64,000 nt of DNA from Microbacterium saperdae (GCF_006716345.1 NZ_VFOX01000001.1:1984001-2048000); one strand, 5' to 3'; positions 31,106 to 40,597 are shown, numbered from the stretch's first letter. The notes: generated from the letters alone by a model not told the origin. Program-made: numbers and translations.

Positions 31106-31822
31106 TCAGGCGGTGACGAGTGTTCCGATCGGCTCTCCGAGAAGTGCACGGGTCACGTTGCCGGCGGGCTCCATGCCGAAGACACGCATGTCCATGTTGT
31201 TGTCCATGCAGAGACTGAAGGCCGTCGAGTCGACCACCTTGAGTCCGCGCTGGAGAGCATCACGGTACGTCACCTGTTCGATGCGCTCGGCATCCGCGTG
31301 CTTGTTGGGGTCGGCGGTGTAGATCGCATCCACACCGTTCTTCGCCACCAGCACCTCCTGCGCTCCGATCTCGAGCGCACGCTGCGCCGCGACCGTGTCC
31401 GTGGAGAAGTACGGGAGTCCGGCGCCGGCGCCGAAGATGACGACGCGACCCTTCTCCATGTGCCGCTCCGCACGACGCGGGATGTACGGCTCCGCGACCT
31501 GGGTCATCGCGATCGCGGACTGCACCCGCGTCGCCGCACCGGCCTGCTCGAGGAAGTCCTGCAGCGCGAGGGCGTTCATCACGGTCCCGAGCATGCCCAT
31601 GTAGTCGGCACGCCCTCTGTCCATACCGCGCTGGCTGAGCTCCGCGCCGCGGAAGAAGTTGCCTCCGCCGACGACGATGGCGACCTCGACGCGGTCGACC
31701 GCTGCGGCGATGTCGCGCGCGATCTGGCCGACGACGTCAGGATTGACGCCCAGCTGACCTGCGCCGAATGCCTCCCCGGAGAGCTTCAGAAGGACGCGGC
31801 GGCGTCCGGTGCGTTCGGTCAT
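31106..31822 (-). CDS. pyrH: UMP kinase
   Basis: PyrH phosphorylates UMP to UDP, is hexameric, and is regulated by GTP and UTP. The 238-residue protein has the amino-acid-kinase fold: [25 protein letters not shown] and the conserved [12 protein letters not shown] near the end. The ATG at 31822 is preceded by a GAGAGGA ribosome binding site. A TATCTT hexamer 26 bases upstream suggests a dedicated promoter downstream of the tsf terminator. Confidence 0.98.
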   Translation of the reverse strand: MTERTGRRRVLLKLSGEAFGAGQLGVNPDVVGQIARDIAAAVDRVEVAIVVGGGNFFRGAELSQRGMDRGRADYMGMLGTVMNALALQDFLEQAGAATRVQSAIAMTQVAEPYIPRRAERHMEKGRVVIFGAGAGLPYFSTDTVAAQRALEIGAQEVLVAKNGVDAIYTADPNKHADAERIEQVTYRDALQRGLKVVDSTAFSLCMDNNMDMRVFGMEPAGNVTRALLGEPIGTLVTA

Positions 31823-31847
31823 GGGTGTTGTCCTCTCGTCCCGATTC

Positions 31848-31853
31848 AAGATA
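31848..31853 (-). promoter_or_regulatory. -10 element of pyrH
   Basis: TATCTT on the minus strand, about 25 bases before the pyrH ATG and just downstream of the tsf terminator. Confidence 0.45.
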
Positions 31854-31871
31854 GTGCCTCGTGGGCACGAA

Positions 31872-31906
31872 GAAGGGGTTCGGATCTCGATGATCCGAAC
31901 CCCTTC
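31872..31906 (-). terminator. Terminator after tsf
   Basis: A perfect 15-bp stem GAAGGGGTTCGGATC / GATCCGAACCCCTTC with a five-base loop, followed on the minus strand by TTCGT. It lies seven bases after the tsf stop. Confidence 0.88.
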
Positions 31907-31913
31907 GACTTTG

Positions 31914-32741
31914 CTACGCGCCGACCTTGAAGCGCGCGAAGTCCGTCACGGTGATACCGGCGTCCTTCGCCACCTGGGCGACAGAGAGCTTGTTGTCCTT
32001 CGCGTAGTCCTGCTCGAGCAGTGCGACCTGCTTGATGAACGCGGACACGCGACCCTCGACGATCTTGGGCAGAGCCGCTTCGGGCTTGCCCTCGTTGCGG
32101 GAGATCTCGGTGACGATCTCGCGCTCCTTCTCGACGGCCTCTGCCGGAACGTCCTCGCGGGCGAGGTACGACGGGTTGGCGAACGAGATGTGCTGGGCGA
32201 TGCTGCGCGCGGTCTCCGCGTCGTCACCCGAGTAGGCGACGACGACGCCGATCTGCGGCGGCAGGTCCTTGCTCGTGCGGTGCAGGTAGACCTCGACCTT
32301 GTCGCCGGAGATCGTACGCACGCGGCGCAGTTCGACCTTCTCGCCGATGATCGCGGCTTCCTCGGAGATGACCTGCTCGACGCTCTTGTCGCCCGCCTGG
32401 GCGGCGAGACCGGCCTCGACCGAGTCTGCCTTGACGGCGGCGACAGCGTCGGCGACCTTGTCGGCCAGCGAGATGAAACGCTCGTTCTTCGCGACGAAGT
32501 CCGTCTCGCAGGCAAGCTCGATGAGCGTCACGGCGCCATCCTGCTCGCGAGCGACGATGAGGCCCTCGCTGGTGGAGCGGTCGGCACGCTTCGCGTTGCC
32601 CTTGGCACCCTTCAGGCGCAGGATCTCGGTGGCCTTCTCGACGTCTCCGTCAGCCTCCTCGAGCGCCTTCTTGGTGTCGACCATTCCCGTGCCGAGCTGC
32701 TCACGCAGCGCCTTGAGGTCAGCGATGGTGAAGTTGGCCAT
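31914..32741 (-). CDS. tsf: Elongation factor Ts
   Basis: EF-Ts recharges EF-Tu with GTP. At 275 residues it has the N-terminal UBA-like helix region ([16 protein letters not shown]) and the [10 protein letters not shown] motif that contacts EF-Tu, then the two core subdomains. AAGGAG precedes the ATG. It is the second gene after rpsB and is closed by a strong terminator. Confidence 0.98.
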   Translation of the reverse strand: MANFTIADLKALREQLGTGMVDTKKALEEADGDVEKATEILRLKGAKGNAKRADRSTSEGLIVAREQDGAVTLIELACETDFVAKNERFISLADKVADAVAAVKADSVEAGLAAQAGDKSVEQVISEEAAIIGEKVELRRVRTISGDKVEVYLHRTSKDLPPQIGVVVAYSGDDAETARSIAQHISFANPSYLAREDVPAEAVEKEREIVTEISRNEGKPEAALPKIVEGRVSAFIKQVALLEQDYAKDNKLSVAQVAKDAGITVTDFARFKVGA

Positions 32742-32785
32742 GTGTGGTGGCTCCTTGCTTCGTAATGTATGTCGGTTCGAGGGGA

Positions 32786-33688
32786 TTACTTGGCGTCAGC
32801 CTCGGCAGCAGGAGCCTCAGCGTCGGCAACGGGTGCCTCTGCCTCGACGACCTCAGCCTCGACGACCTCTGCCTCGGCGGCCGGGGTCTCGACGACCTCC
32901 GCGACGACCTCGGTCTCGACTGCAGCCTCGTCGGCCGGAGTCTCGAGCAGCTCGCGCTCCCAGTCGGCGAGCGGCTCAGCGTCACCGGTCTCGGGGTTGT
33001 GCTTCTGCTGCAGGCCCTCGGCCGCGGCGTCCGCGATGATGCGCGTCAGCAGCGAGACGGAGCGGATCGCGTCGTCGTTGCCAGGGATCGGGTACTGGAA
33101 GTCGTCCGGGTCGGCGTTCGTGTCGAGGATGCCGATCACGGGGATGCCGAGCTTCTTGGCCTCATCGATCGCGAGGTGCTCGCGCTTGGCGTCGACGACC
33201 CAGATGGCCGAAGGCGTCTTGGTGAGGTTGCGGATACCACCGAGCGACTTGTGCAGCTTGTCGAGCTCGCGCTTCTTGAGAAGCAGCTCCTTCTTCGTGA
33301 AGCCGCTGTTCGCCGGGGTCTCGTAGTCGAGCTCCTCGAGCTCCTTCATGCGTGCGAGACGCTTGGAGATCGTCTGGAAGTTGGTGAGGAGTCCACCGAG
33401 CCAGCGCTGGTTGACGAAGGGCTGGCCCACGCGGGTCGCCTGCTCGGCGAGGATCTCCTGCGCCTGCTTCTTCGTGCCGACGAAGAGGATCGTGCCGCCG
33501 TGGGCGACGGTCTCCTTGACGAAGTCGTAGGCCTTGTCGATGTAGCCGAGCGACTGCTGGAGGTCGATGATGTGAATGCCGCTGCGCTCGGTGAGGATGA
33601 AGCGCTTGACCTTCGGGTTCCACCGACGGGTCTGGTGTCCGAAGTGCACGCCGCTGTCGAGCAGCTGGCGGATGGTGACCACAGCCAT
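32786..33688 (-). CDS. rpsB: 30S ribosomal protein S2
   Basis: A normal S2 core ([32 protein letters not shown]), followed by an extra C-terminal tail of about 65 residues. The tail is rich in Ala, Glu, Val and Asp and built from near-repeats of VVEAE. Such acidic tails are common in Microbacteriaceae and their role is unknown. CAGGAGA is the ribosome binding site. A structured ~170-base leader precedes the gene. Confidence 0.98.
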   Translation of the reverse strand: MAVVTIRQLLDSGVHFGHQTRRWNPKVKRFILTERSGIHIIDLQQSLGYIDKAYDFVKETVAHGGTILFVGTKKQAQEILAEQATRVGQPFVNQRWLGGLLTNFQTISKRLARMKELEELDYETPANSGFTKKELLLKKRELDKLHKSLGGIRNLTKTPSAIWVVDAKREHLAIDEAKKLGIPVIGILDTNADPDDFQYPIPGNDDAIRSVSLLTRIIADAAAEGLQQKHNPETGDAEPLADWERELLETPADEAAVETEVVAEVVETPAAEAEVVEAEVVEAEAPVADAEAPAAEADAK

Positions 33689-33862
33689 GGTCGTCTCCTG
33701 ATTCTGGCGCGTTCAGCGCCGTTGAGGTTGTCAAGCCGATCTGACGATCGGACTTCCTGGTGCCCGGCGCACACCCGCCTGCTCTGGGAGCAGGACCTGA
33801 GGGAGTGGATGCCGCGACCGAAGTCGCTGAGGGCACGCGTAGTCACCCCGATATCGAGGTGC
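33689..33862 (-). promoter_or_regulatory. Structured 5' leader of rpsB-tsf
   Basis: The untranslated region on the minus strand can form at least three hairpins. The stems are GCGAC/GTCGC with a TTCG loop (33814-33827), CCTGCT/AGCAGG with five loop bases (33778-33794), and CCGATC/GATCGG with a four-base loop (33736-33751). Autoregulation by S2 through an mRNA leader is known in other bacteria; here it is an inference from the structure and position. Confidence 0.5.
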
Positions 33863-33868
33863 TCCCCC

Positions 33869-33874
33869 AGCATA
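33869..33874 (-). promoter_or_regulatory. -10 element of the rpsB promoter
   Basis: TATGCT on the minus strand about 180 bases before the rpsB ATG. It would start the structured leader near 33862. No good -35 is apparent. Confidence 0.5.
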
Positions 33875-33971
33875 CAGGATGCGAGGCCGCACTCGCCCTG
33901 CACTCCCGGGCCGTCATGACAGCTTGTCCCCCATCGGCCGCGCGTGGTCACCGACGTCCCTCGATACGCAT

Positions 33972-33977
33972 CAGGAT
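33972..33977 (+). promoter_or_regulatory. -10-like element of the M23-like gene
   Basis: CAGGAT, six bases (GCACGG) before the ATG at 33984. Confidence 0.45.
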
Positions 33978-33983
33978 GCACGG

Positions 33984-34541
33984 ATGACATCCGCGACCCG
34001 CCTGGCGACCTGCCTCATGACGCTGCTGTGCGTCCTGCTGTGCACGGCGACTCCACGAGCCGCCTCCGCATCGACGGAGTCCGCCCTCGCATCGACGGGG
34101 TTCTCAGGGACCGCGAGGGGCGAGGCGAGCTGGATCTGGCCGCTCGCCGGACCACGCATCGTCGCCGAGCCGTATCGCGCCCCCGCTCATGTGTACGGCT
34201 CGGGACATCGCGGTATCGATCTCGATGCACAGCACGGCGTGGCGGTATCCGCTCCCGCTGCCGGCGTCGTCGCGTTCCGAGGCACCGTGGTGGACCGCCC
34301 CCTCCTCACCATCGAACACGCCGGGGGCCTCGTCTCGACGCTCGAACCCGTCGTATCGTCCCTGACACCCGGAGAGTCGGTCACCGCCGGCCAACCGGTC
34401 GGCGTCGTCGGTGCCGGCGGTCACACGCCGTCCGGAGCGGTGCACCTCGGCGTGCGCCTGGATGGCGACTACATCAACCCGATGCTGCTGTTCGGCCCCG
34501 TGACCAGAGCCGTGCTGCTCCCGTGCTGCGCGGCGCAGTGA
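33984..34541 (+). CDS. Secreted M23 (LytM)-like protein
   Basis: A 185-residue exported protein with a clear signal peptide (LMTLLCVLLCTATPRAASA). The rest is a LytM/peptidase M23-like domain: WPLAGPRIVAEPYRAPAHVYGSGHRGIDLD, VSAPAAGVVAFRG, and GAVHLGVRLDGDYINPMLLF. The first zinc-ligand region (GHRGIDLD) is present and the H-x-G-x-R pattern (HLGVR) stands in for the usual H-x-H. The last ligand is therefore changed, so the domain may bind rather than cut peptidoglycan. A leaderless start is suggested by CAGGAT. Confidence 0.85.
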   Translation: MTSATRLATCLMTLLCVLLCTATPRAASASTESALASTGFSGTARGEASWIWPLAGPRIVAEPYRAPAHVYGSGHRGIDLDAQHGVAVSAPAAGVVAFRGTVVDRPLLTIEHAGGLVSTLEPVVSSLTPGESVTAGQPVGVVGAGGHTPSGAVHLGVRLDGDYINPMLLFGPVTRAVLLPCCAAQ

Positions 34542-34607
34542 CCACGCGGCTCCCGCTTCGGGTGTGCCCCGCGCGCCATGCCCCCGAGTCGGCCTCGCAC
34601 GAAGAGG

Positions 34608-35510
34608 TCAGGCGCGTGGATGAGCCAGGCGATACGTCGCCGCCAGACGCTCGGACGAAACGTGTGTGTAGATCTGGGTCGTGCCCAGGCTGGCATGCCC
34701 CAGGATCTCCTGGACCGCGCGCAGATCCGCACCGCCGTCGAGGAGATGGGTGGCGGCGGTGTGGCGTAGAGCGTGCGGACCGACGGTCTCCGCACCCACG
34801 ATCGGCGACAGAACGCGAGCCACGAGCGTGTACACCGACCGCGCGCCGATGCGCCCGCCGCGGGAACCGAGCACCAAAGCCGGAGAGGAGGAGGACGAGC
34901 GAGCAATGAGGGCGGGGCGAGCACGCCGGAGATAGGCCTCGACCGCCGCGCCCGCGGGACGCCCGAACGGAACGACGCGCTCCTTCGAGCCCTTTCCGAG
35001 GACTCGCGCCGTCCGGCGGTCGAGGTCGACATCGTCGACGTCGAGCCCGCAGAGCTCGGAGACGCGGATGCCGGAGCCATAGAGCATCTCGACGATCGCG
35101 TGGTCGCGCAGCGCGAGCGGGTCGCCTCCCTCAGCCGCCGAACGCTGGACGTCGAGAAGCGTCGCCATGGCGTCCTGCGACGCGACGGTCGGCAACGAGC
35201 GCCCGCGTTTCGGGGCGATCAATCGCAGGCTGGGGTCGTGCGCGACCAACTCCTGCTCCTTCGCCCAACTGAAGAGTGACCGGGCCGCAGCCGCCCGACG
35301 AGCGAGCGTGGAGCGTGCGTCACCGCGCTGTGTGGCCCTCCACAGCCACTCGCGAAGCACTTCCAGATCCACGTCCTCCACGCCGATCGCGCCCGCGGAT
35401 GCCGAGAGGTCGCGCAGGTCGGAGCGATACGCCTTGACGGTGGCCGGCGAAAGCCGACGCACACGCTCGAGGTGTTCGAGAAACACCTCTGCCGCCGCAG
35501 ACAGTTCCAT
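34608..35510 (-). CDS. xerC: Tyrosine recombinase (XerC-type)
   Basis: A 300-residue tyrosine recombinase. The catalytic set is visible: Arg in GSGIRVSELCG, Lys in GKGSKERVVP, H-x-L-R in HALRHTAATHL, His in GHASLGTTQIYTHV, and the nucleophile Tyr in that same segment. Its length and position after dprA and comM indicate chromosomal XerC, which resolves chromosome dimers with XerD at dif. The ATG was chosen from the CAAGCT hexamer six bases upstream. Confidence 0.92.
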   Translation of the reverse strand: MELSAAAEVFLEHLERVRRLSPATVKAYRSDLRDLSASAGAIGVEDVDLEVLREWLWRATQRGDARSTLARRAAAARSLFSWAKEQELVAHDPSLRLIAPKRGRSLPTVASQDAMATLLDVQRSAAEGGDPLALRDHAIVEMLYGSGIRVSELCGLDVDDVDLDRRTARVLGKGSKERVVPFGRPAGAAVEAYLRRARPALIARSSSSSPALVLGSRGGRIGARSVYTLVARVLSPIVGAETVGPHALRHTAATHLLDGGADLRAVQEILGHASLGTTQIYTHVSSERLAATYRLAHPRA

Positions 35511-35516
35511 GGACTC

Positions 35517-35522
35517 AGCTTG
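35517..35522 (-). promoter_or_regulatory. -10-like element of xerC
   Basis: CAAGCT on the minus strand, six bases (GAGTCC) before the xerC ATG. Confidence 0.42.
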
Positions 35523-35636
35523 CCGCCGAACACGAGACATCGGGGGAAGCCTCGCCGCCGAAGCCGGCCTCGCCATCCCCGGCCGCCCGCCTCCTTCCCC
35601 GGCGATCGCGAGCCACGAGGATCACGCGACAGCGGC

Positions 35637-36830
35637 CTACGAAGGCGACCGCCGCCAACCACCGCCCACCGGGTACACGGCGCCCTCGAGCTCCAGGAGC
35701 CCGAGGTGCGAGAGCACGCGCTCGACGGACAGCCCCGACCGGCGGGCGACCTCGATGGTCGGCAGCGCGGCGCGGCCACTGATGGCATCCAGAATCCGTA
35801 CCCGCTCCGGATCCGCGTTCTCTGCAACCCGGTCGCGCTCGGACATCGTCCCGCACAGCTCACGCACGTCAGCCGCCGAGGTCACACACACCGCGTCGTA
35901 CTCACGCAGCAGTCGGTGGCACCCCGCGGATGACGCCGACGTCACCGCGCCCGGCACCGCACCCAGAGGCCGGCCGAGCGCGGCCGCATGCCCTGCGGTG
36001 TTCAACGATCCGCTGCGCCAACCGGCCTCAACCACGACGGTCACATCACCAAGCGCTGCGATCAACCGGTTCCGCGCGAGGAACCGCCATTTGGTGGGCG
36101 CGGCGCCGCACGGCAGCTCGCTCACGACCGCGCCCTCCTCCGCTATCTGCTTGAGCAGACCATGATGCCCGGCCGGATAAGCGCGATCCACGCCGCCCGC
36201 GAGGAACGCGACCGTCCCCCCTCCGACCCCGAGTGCGGCGCGATGCGCCGCGCCATCGATTCCGTACGCTCCCCCCGACACGATGAGGGCGCCGGATGCG
36301 GCGAGGTCGCCCGCGATCTCTGCCGCGACCAGATCGCCGTATCCACTCGATGCGCGCGCGCCCACCATAGAAACCCGCGGCGTGACCGTCCATCGACGCG
36401 GATCTCCCCGGACCCAGAGTGCGATCGGCGCGTTGGCTTCGAGATCATCCAACGCCCCGGGCCACAGGTCGTCGCCGGGCAGAAGGAGCCGGGCTCCGAC
36501 CTCGCGGGCACCACGCAGGGCATCGCGGACGGCACGAGCCTCCACCCGGGGAGCCCAGCGCCGCCTCCCCTCTGCGACGGCTCGCCGCACCCGCGGATCT
36601 GCCGTGTCGAGCAGCGCGTCGACAGCGCCGTCACGCTGGACGCCGTCCAGCGCATAGCGCAAGGCTTCCTCCGCACCCAGTGCTTGGATGAGCACTCCCG
36701 CGATGCCGTCCCCCGGCTCGGCGAGGACACTCCACGTGGCACGGGCGAGCGCATCGACCACGTCCGTCTCCTCACGGAGCAGCCGCACTTCATCCAGCGC
36801 ATCGCCACTCCCGAGCAGTTCTTCGATCAC
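35637..36830 (-). CDS. dprA: DNA processing protein DprA
   Basis: A 397-residue DprA. It protects incoming single-stranded DNA and loads RecA in transformation, and is also kept in bacteria not known to be competent. The Rossmann-like core has VSMVGARASSGYG and VSGGAYGIDGAAH, and later LIAALGDVTVVVEAG. An N-terminal helical region and a C-terminal winged-helix (ISGRAALPTIEVARRSGLS) flank it. The GTG start overlaps the comM-type gene's stop (GTGA), with GAGGAA upstream. Confidence 0.94.
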   Translation of the reverse strand: MIEELLGSGDALDEVRLLREETDVVDALARATWSVLAEPGDGIAGVLIQALGAEEALRYALDGVQRDGAVDALLDTADPRVRRAVAEGRRRWAPRVEARAVRDALRGAREVGARLLLPGDDLWPGALDDLEANAPIALWVRGDPRRWTVTPRVSMVGARASSGYGDLVAAEIAGDLAASGALIVSGGAYGIDGAAHRAALGVGGGTVAFLAGGVDRAYPAGHHGLLKQIAEEGAVVSELPCGAAPTKWRFLARNRLIAALGDVTVVVEAGWRSGSLNTAGHAAALGRPLGAVPGAVTSASSAGCHRLLREYDAVCVTSAADVRELCGTMSERDRVAENADPERVRILDAISGRAALPTIEVARRSGLSVERVLSHLGLLELEGAVYPVGGGWRRSPS

Positions 36831-38356
36831 TGTGTCATTCCTCTCCTCAGGTGCAGTGCGCGTCCGACCTCGTCGAGACCCGGCATGTCGCACCCGGTGA
36901 TGTCGGCCATCGTCCAGGCCAGCCGCAGCACCCGGTCATATCCTCGAAGCGTCAAAGCACCCCTCTCCAGAGCGCGGTCGAGCGGGGCACGCACGGCCGG
37001 CCCCAGACGCAGCGCGCCTTGGCGCAGCCACGTGCCGGGCACCTCCGCATTGCGCCGCCACGGTGTCGCCCGCCAGCGCTCCGACGCACGCGCACGCGCC
37101 GCACTCACCCGCTCGCGTGCCTCTGCCGATGTGAGCGGAGAACGTCGCCCCTCCGCGGCTCTGTTCATCGCGACCCGCGCCACGGGGAGGTCGATGTCGA
37201 CGCGGTCGCGCAGGGGGCCGGAGAGCCGCGTCGCGTAGCGCCTGATCGCCATCGGCGGGCACACGCACTCCGCACCGCGAACACCGTGGTTCCCGCATGG
37301 ACAGGGGTTCATCGCCAACACCAGCTGGAATCGGGCCGGGAACCGGGCGGTGAATCCTGCGCGGTGCACTTCGATCGCTCCGGACTCGAGAGGTTGACGC
37401 AGGGCGTCGAGCGCGACACGCGAGAACTCAGCCGCTTCGTCGAGGAACAGCACGCCACGGTGCGCGCGTGCGATCGCCCCCGGTCTCGCCGCCCGGGACC
37501 CGCCTCCGACGAGCGCCGCCACAGACGCGCTGTGGTGCGGAGATTCCAGGGGTGGAGCCGCATCGAGCCGTGTCACGGCGTCACCGCTGAGCGAGCGGAT
37601 CGCCGCGACCTCCAGAGCTTCCTCCTCGGTCAGCCGCGGCAGGATCCCGGGGAGACGCCGCGCCAGCATCGTCTTGCCGGCACCGGGCGGCCCGCTCAGG
37701 AGCAGATGGTGCCCGCCGGCTGCAGCGATCATCAGTGCGTCCACCGCCTCGGGCTGTCCGACGACGTCGGCGAGCTCGAGCGGTTCTTCGTGCAACGGCT
37801 CGACGACAGCCGCATCGACCGCGACCACCTCGGGTACCGCGACGTCGGCTCCATGCCACGCCGCCACCTCCGCGAGCGAGGCCGCGGCTCGCACGTCGAC
37901 TCCGGGCACCAGGCGGGCTTCGTCTTCATTCGCCTTCGGCACGATCACGCGATCGAACCCGGCACGGGCTGCCGCGAACACCGCGGGAAGGATCCCCGGA
38001 ACGGGACGCAGCCGCCCGTCGAGTCCGAGTTCGCCGATGTGGACCGTCCCGGAGATGGAGCGCCGGGCGATCAGCCCACCGGCGGCGAGTGTCGACACGG
38101 CGATGCTGAGGTCGAAGCCGGATCCGTGCTTGGGAAGGCTGGCTGGAGAGAGGTTGACCGTGAGGCGCCGACGGGGCAGATCCAGCCCTGCGTTCTTGCA
38201 GGCGTTGTGCACGCGCTGCACTGCCTCGCCGAGCGCCTTGTCCGGAAGCCCGATGATCTTGAACTCCGGCGTCTGGTTCGAGAGGTCCGCCTCGACCTCC
38301 ACGAGATGCCCGTCGACGCCGGTGAGCGCCACGGCCCACGTGCGGGCGGTGCTCAC
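36827..38356 (-). CDS. YifB/ComM family Mg-chelatase-like AAA ATPase
   Basis: A 509-residue protein: an N-terminal Lon-like domain (VNLSPASLPKHGSGFDLSI), then an AAA+ module with Walker A SGPPGAGKT and Walker B VLFLDEAAEF, a zinc-ligand-like CPCGNHG, and a C-terminal helical domain. Family members (ComM) act as helicases in branch migration during natural transformation. It is coupled to the YraN gene upstream and dprA downstream (both GTGA), forming a DNA-uptake-like cluster. Confidence 0.94.
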   Translation of the reverse strand: MSTARTWAVALTGVDGHLVEVEADLSNQTPEFKIIGLPDKALGEAVQRVHNACKNAGLDLPRRRLTVNLSPASLPKHGSGFDLSIAVSTLAAGGLIARRSISGTVHIGELGLDGRLRPVPGILPAVFAAARAGFDRVIVPKANEDEARLVPGVDVRAAASLAEVAAWHGADVAVPEVVAVDAAVVEPLHEEPLELADVVGQPEAVDALMIAAAGGHHLLLSGPPGAGKTMLARRLPGILPRLTEEEALEVAAIRSLSGDAVTRLDAAPPLESPHHSASVAALVGGGSRAARPGAIARAHRGVLFLDEAAEFSRVALDALRQPLESGAIEVHRAGFTARFPARFQLVLAMNPCPCGNHGVRGAECVCPPMAIRRYATRLSGPLRDRVDIDLPVARVAMNRAAEGRRSPLTSAEARERVSAARARASERWRATPWRRNAEVPGTWLRQGALRLGPAVRAPLDRALERGALTLRGYDRVLRLAWTMADITGCDMPGLDEVGRALHLRRGMTQ

Positions 38357-38715
38357 GCGAGATCTCGCAGATGCTCCAGTGCGGCTGTCTGCGGGTCAGG
38401 ACCGACGATGCCGATACCGTCGATCCGCACGGTCAGCCCCCGCGCCTGATCGGCGTGCGCCTCTATCCAGGCATGGGCGAGCCGCCAGAGGCGGTGTCTC
38501 TTGCGCTCATCGATCGCCTCGAACGGGTGCCCGAACGCCGTCGAGCGACGCGTCTTGACCTCGACGATCGCCAGGTGCTCGCCATGCACCGCGACGATGT
38601 CGATCTCGCCCTGCGCACAGCGCCAGTTCCTGTCGACCACGTCGTAGCCGAGTCCCACCAGGTGGGACACCGCACGCTGCTCGCCCGCTCTTCCGAGGTC
38701 ATCTTTCGCTGCCAT
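38353..38715 (-). CDS. YraN family nuclease-like protein (UPF0102)
   Basis: A 120-residue protein with an endonuclease-like fold of the PD-(D/E)xK type. G-E-I-D-I-V-A and later AIVEVKTRRS supply the acidic and lysine residues of the active-site pattern. The biochemical role is unknown. It is coupled to the ComM-type gene by a GTGA overlap and commonly neighbours it in bacteria. A GATGCT hexamer sits six bases before the ATG. Confidence 0.9.
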   Translation of the reverse strand: MAAKDDLGRAGEQRAVSHLVGLGYDVVDRNWRCAQGEIDIVAVHGEHLAIVEVKTRRSTAFGHPFEAIDERKRHRLWRLAHAWIEAHADQARGLTVRIDGIGIVGPDPQTAALEHLRDLA

Positions 38716-38721
38716 GGCCCC

Positions 38722-38727
38722 AGCATC
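38722..38727 (-). promoter_or_regulatory. -10-like element of the YraN-ComM-dprA operon
   Basis: GATGCT on the minus strand, six bases (GGGGCC) before the YraN ATG. Confidence 0.42.
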
Positions 38728-38835
38728 GCGAAAGCTGCGGTTCGAGGATCTCGCCGTCGGCGCGCCGCCCGGCCGATCAGCAGAACTCGGAGAATCTGTC
38801 CGCCGTGCAGAAGAGGTGGCTCGACCGGCGTCCGG

Positions 38836-39162
38836 TCACTCTCCGTCGAGGGAGAGTTCCTGCGGCAGCTCGAACTCTCGACGCTGCAGCTCTTCCACGT
38901 TCACGTCCTTGAACGTCAACACCCGCACCGCCTTGACGAACCGATCTGCACGGTAGATGTCCCACACCCAGACGTCGGTCATCGAGATCTCGAAGTAGAA
39001 GTCGTGCTCGGTGTCGCGACGGACGACATTGACCTCGTTCGCCAGGTAGAACCGGCGCTCGGTCTCGACGACGTACTGGAACTGAGACACCACGTCCCGG
39101 TACTCCCGGAACAGTGCCAGCTCGAGTTCGCGGTCGTAGTCGTCGAAGGCTTCCTCATCCAT
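38836..39162 (-). CDS. DUF2469 family protein
   Basis: A 108-residue acidic protein with many aromatic residues (RFYLANEVNVV, DFYFEISMTDVWVWD). This is the DUF2469 family that regularly lies between rnhB and yraN in actinobacteria. The function is unknown. A TAGGAT hexamer (39172-39177) lies nine bases before the ATG, giving a very short leader at most. Confidence 0.88.
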   Translation of the reverse strand: MDEEAFDDYDRELELALFREYRDVVSQFQYVVETERRFYLANEVNVVRRDTEHDFYFEISMTDVWVWDIYRADRFVKAVRVLTFKDVNVEELQRREFELPQELSLDGE

Positions 39163-39212
39163 GATGAATCCATCCTAGAGTCGGAGCGCCGCGATGCTGC
39201 ACCGCTCGGCGC

Positions 39213-39872
39213 TCAGAACAGGGTCGGAGCATCCGTGATCGCCCACGATGCGCGGTGATACGGCGACAGTCCGCTCGCGCGGATCGCCTCGCGATGCTCT
39301 GCACTCGCGTATCCCTTGTTCCGATCCCACTGGTACTCGGGGTGACCGCCGTGCAACTCCACCATGAGGGAATCACGCGCCACTTTGGCGATGACGGACG
39401 CTGCGGACACCGACGCGCAATCACGGTCCGCCTTGATCACCGGACGCACCTGCAGGGGTCCGGGGTGGACGGCGGATAGATAGTCATGGTTGCCGTCCAG
39501 GAGAACCAGAGCGTTCTCGACCGATGCTCCTTGCGCCACCACGCCCAGCACGGCTCGCGATGCCGCAAGGCCGAGAGCACGCATGATGCCGACCGCGTCC
39601 ACCTCCTCCGCGCTGGCCCAGCCGACGGCCGAAGCCTGCACCCAGGCCGCCGCCCGTGCGGCCACATCCGGACGGCGCTTCTCCGTCACGAGCTTCGAGT
39701 CGCGAAGGCCCTCCGGCACGCGACGACGCGCACCGGCGGCATCCATGACGGCGGCTCCGACGGCGACCGGACCGGCCAGGGCACCGCGCCCGACCTCGTC
39801 GAGAGAGATGATCAGGTCGCACTCACCGAGGAGCTTCCGCTCCAAGGTCAGCTTCGGGGCGACGATGGTCAT
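39213..39872 (-). CDS. rnhB: Ribonuclease HII
   Basis: RNase HII removes ribonucleotides from DNA and RNA primers. The 219-residue enzyme begins its core with ISLDEVGRGALAGPV, containing the catalytic Asp-Glu pair and GRG. DRDCASVSAASVIAKVARD supplies the later acidic residues. The ATG overlaps the lepB stop (ATGA). Confidence 0.96.
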   Translation of the reverse strand: MTIVAPKLTLERKLLGECDLIISLDEVGRGALAGPVAVGAAVMDAAGARRRVPEGLRDSKLVTEKRRPDVAARAAAWVQASAVGWASAEEVDAVGIMRALGLAASRAVLGVVAQGASVENALVLLDGNHDYLSAVHPGPLQVRPVIKADRDCASVSAASVIAKVARDSLMVELHGGHPEYQWDRNKGYASAEHREAIRASGLSPYHRASWAITDAPTLF

Positions 39873-40597
39873 TCGGGATCCGGGACGCCGTTGAATGTCT
39901 GGTGATGGCCGTCGATCGTCCCCATGCGGTTCAGCGGCCACGTCGTCAAGAAGGCCTTGCCCACGATGTTGTCCAGCGGGACGAATCCTCCGCTGGGCAG
40001 GTCCTGGTGCGCACGGGCATCCCGCGATCGATCACGATTGTCGCCGAGCAGCCAGACCGAGCCTTCCGGTACGACGACATCGAACGGATCGTTCGACGCT
40101 GCGGTGTCGCCTTCGGGGAGGTTGAGGTAGCTGAGCTCGTCGATGGCGGCGCCGTTGATCGTGATCTGGCCGAGGGCGTTGCAGCACACCACGTGGTCGC
40201 CGGGCAAGCCGATCACGCGCTTCACCAGATGGTCCTGAGCGTCCGTCGCAGCGATGCCCACGAAGTTCAGCGCCCAGTCCACGGCCTGCACCAACGGAGG
40301 AGCAGCCGGCTTCTGCGGTGCGGGATCGAGCCATCCACCGGGATCCTTGAACACGACCACGTCTCCCCGCTCATATCCTGTCCAGCGCGGGGTGAGTTCG
40401 TCTACGAGAATCCTGTCCTTGATCAGGAGGGTCCGCTCCATCGACGCGGACGGGATGTAGAACGACCGGACCACGAAGGTCTTCACCACGAACGACACCA
40501 GCGCGGCGATCAAGACGATGACCAGCACGTCGCGCAGGAAGATCAGGAAACCGCGACGCCGTCGGGACGTGGGTGCGGACGGGGAGTCGGTCGTCAT
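39869..40597 (-). CDS. lepB: Signal peptidase I
   Basis: LepB cuts signal peptides from exported proteins. The 242-residue enzyme has an N-terminal cytoplasmic basic stretch, a membrane anchor (LVIVLIAALVSFVVKTF), the Ser nucleophile in PSASMERTL and the general-base Lys in HLVKRVIGLPGD. The box E motif is GDNRDRSRDARAH (usually GDNRxxSxDSR, so one Ser is replaced by Ala). AGGAAG precedes the chosen ATG. rnhB is coupled downstream. Confidence 0.96.
   Translation of the reverse strand: MTTDSPSAPTSRRRRGFLIFLRDVLVIVLIAALVSFVVKTFVVRSFYIPSASMERTLLIKDRILVDELTPRWTGYERGDVVVFKDPGGWLDPAPQKPAAPPLVQAVDWALNFVGIAATDAQDHLVKRVIGLPGDHVVCCNALGQITINGAAIDELSYLNLPEGDTAASNDPFDVVVPEGSVWLLGDNRDRSRDARAHQDLPSGGFVPLDNIVGKAFLTTWPLNRMGTIDGHHQTFNGVPDPE

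Noticed and set aside
33701..33734. TTGACA and CAGAAT upstream of rpsB as a promoter
   Set aside because: The spacing is 22 bases, too long, and it would leave almost no leader; TATGCT farther upstream fits better.
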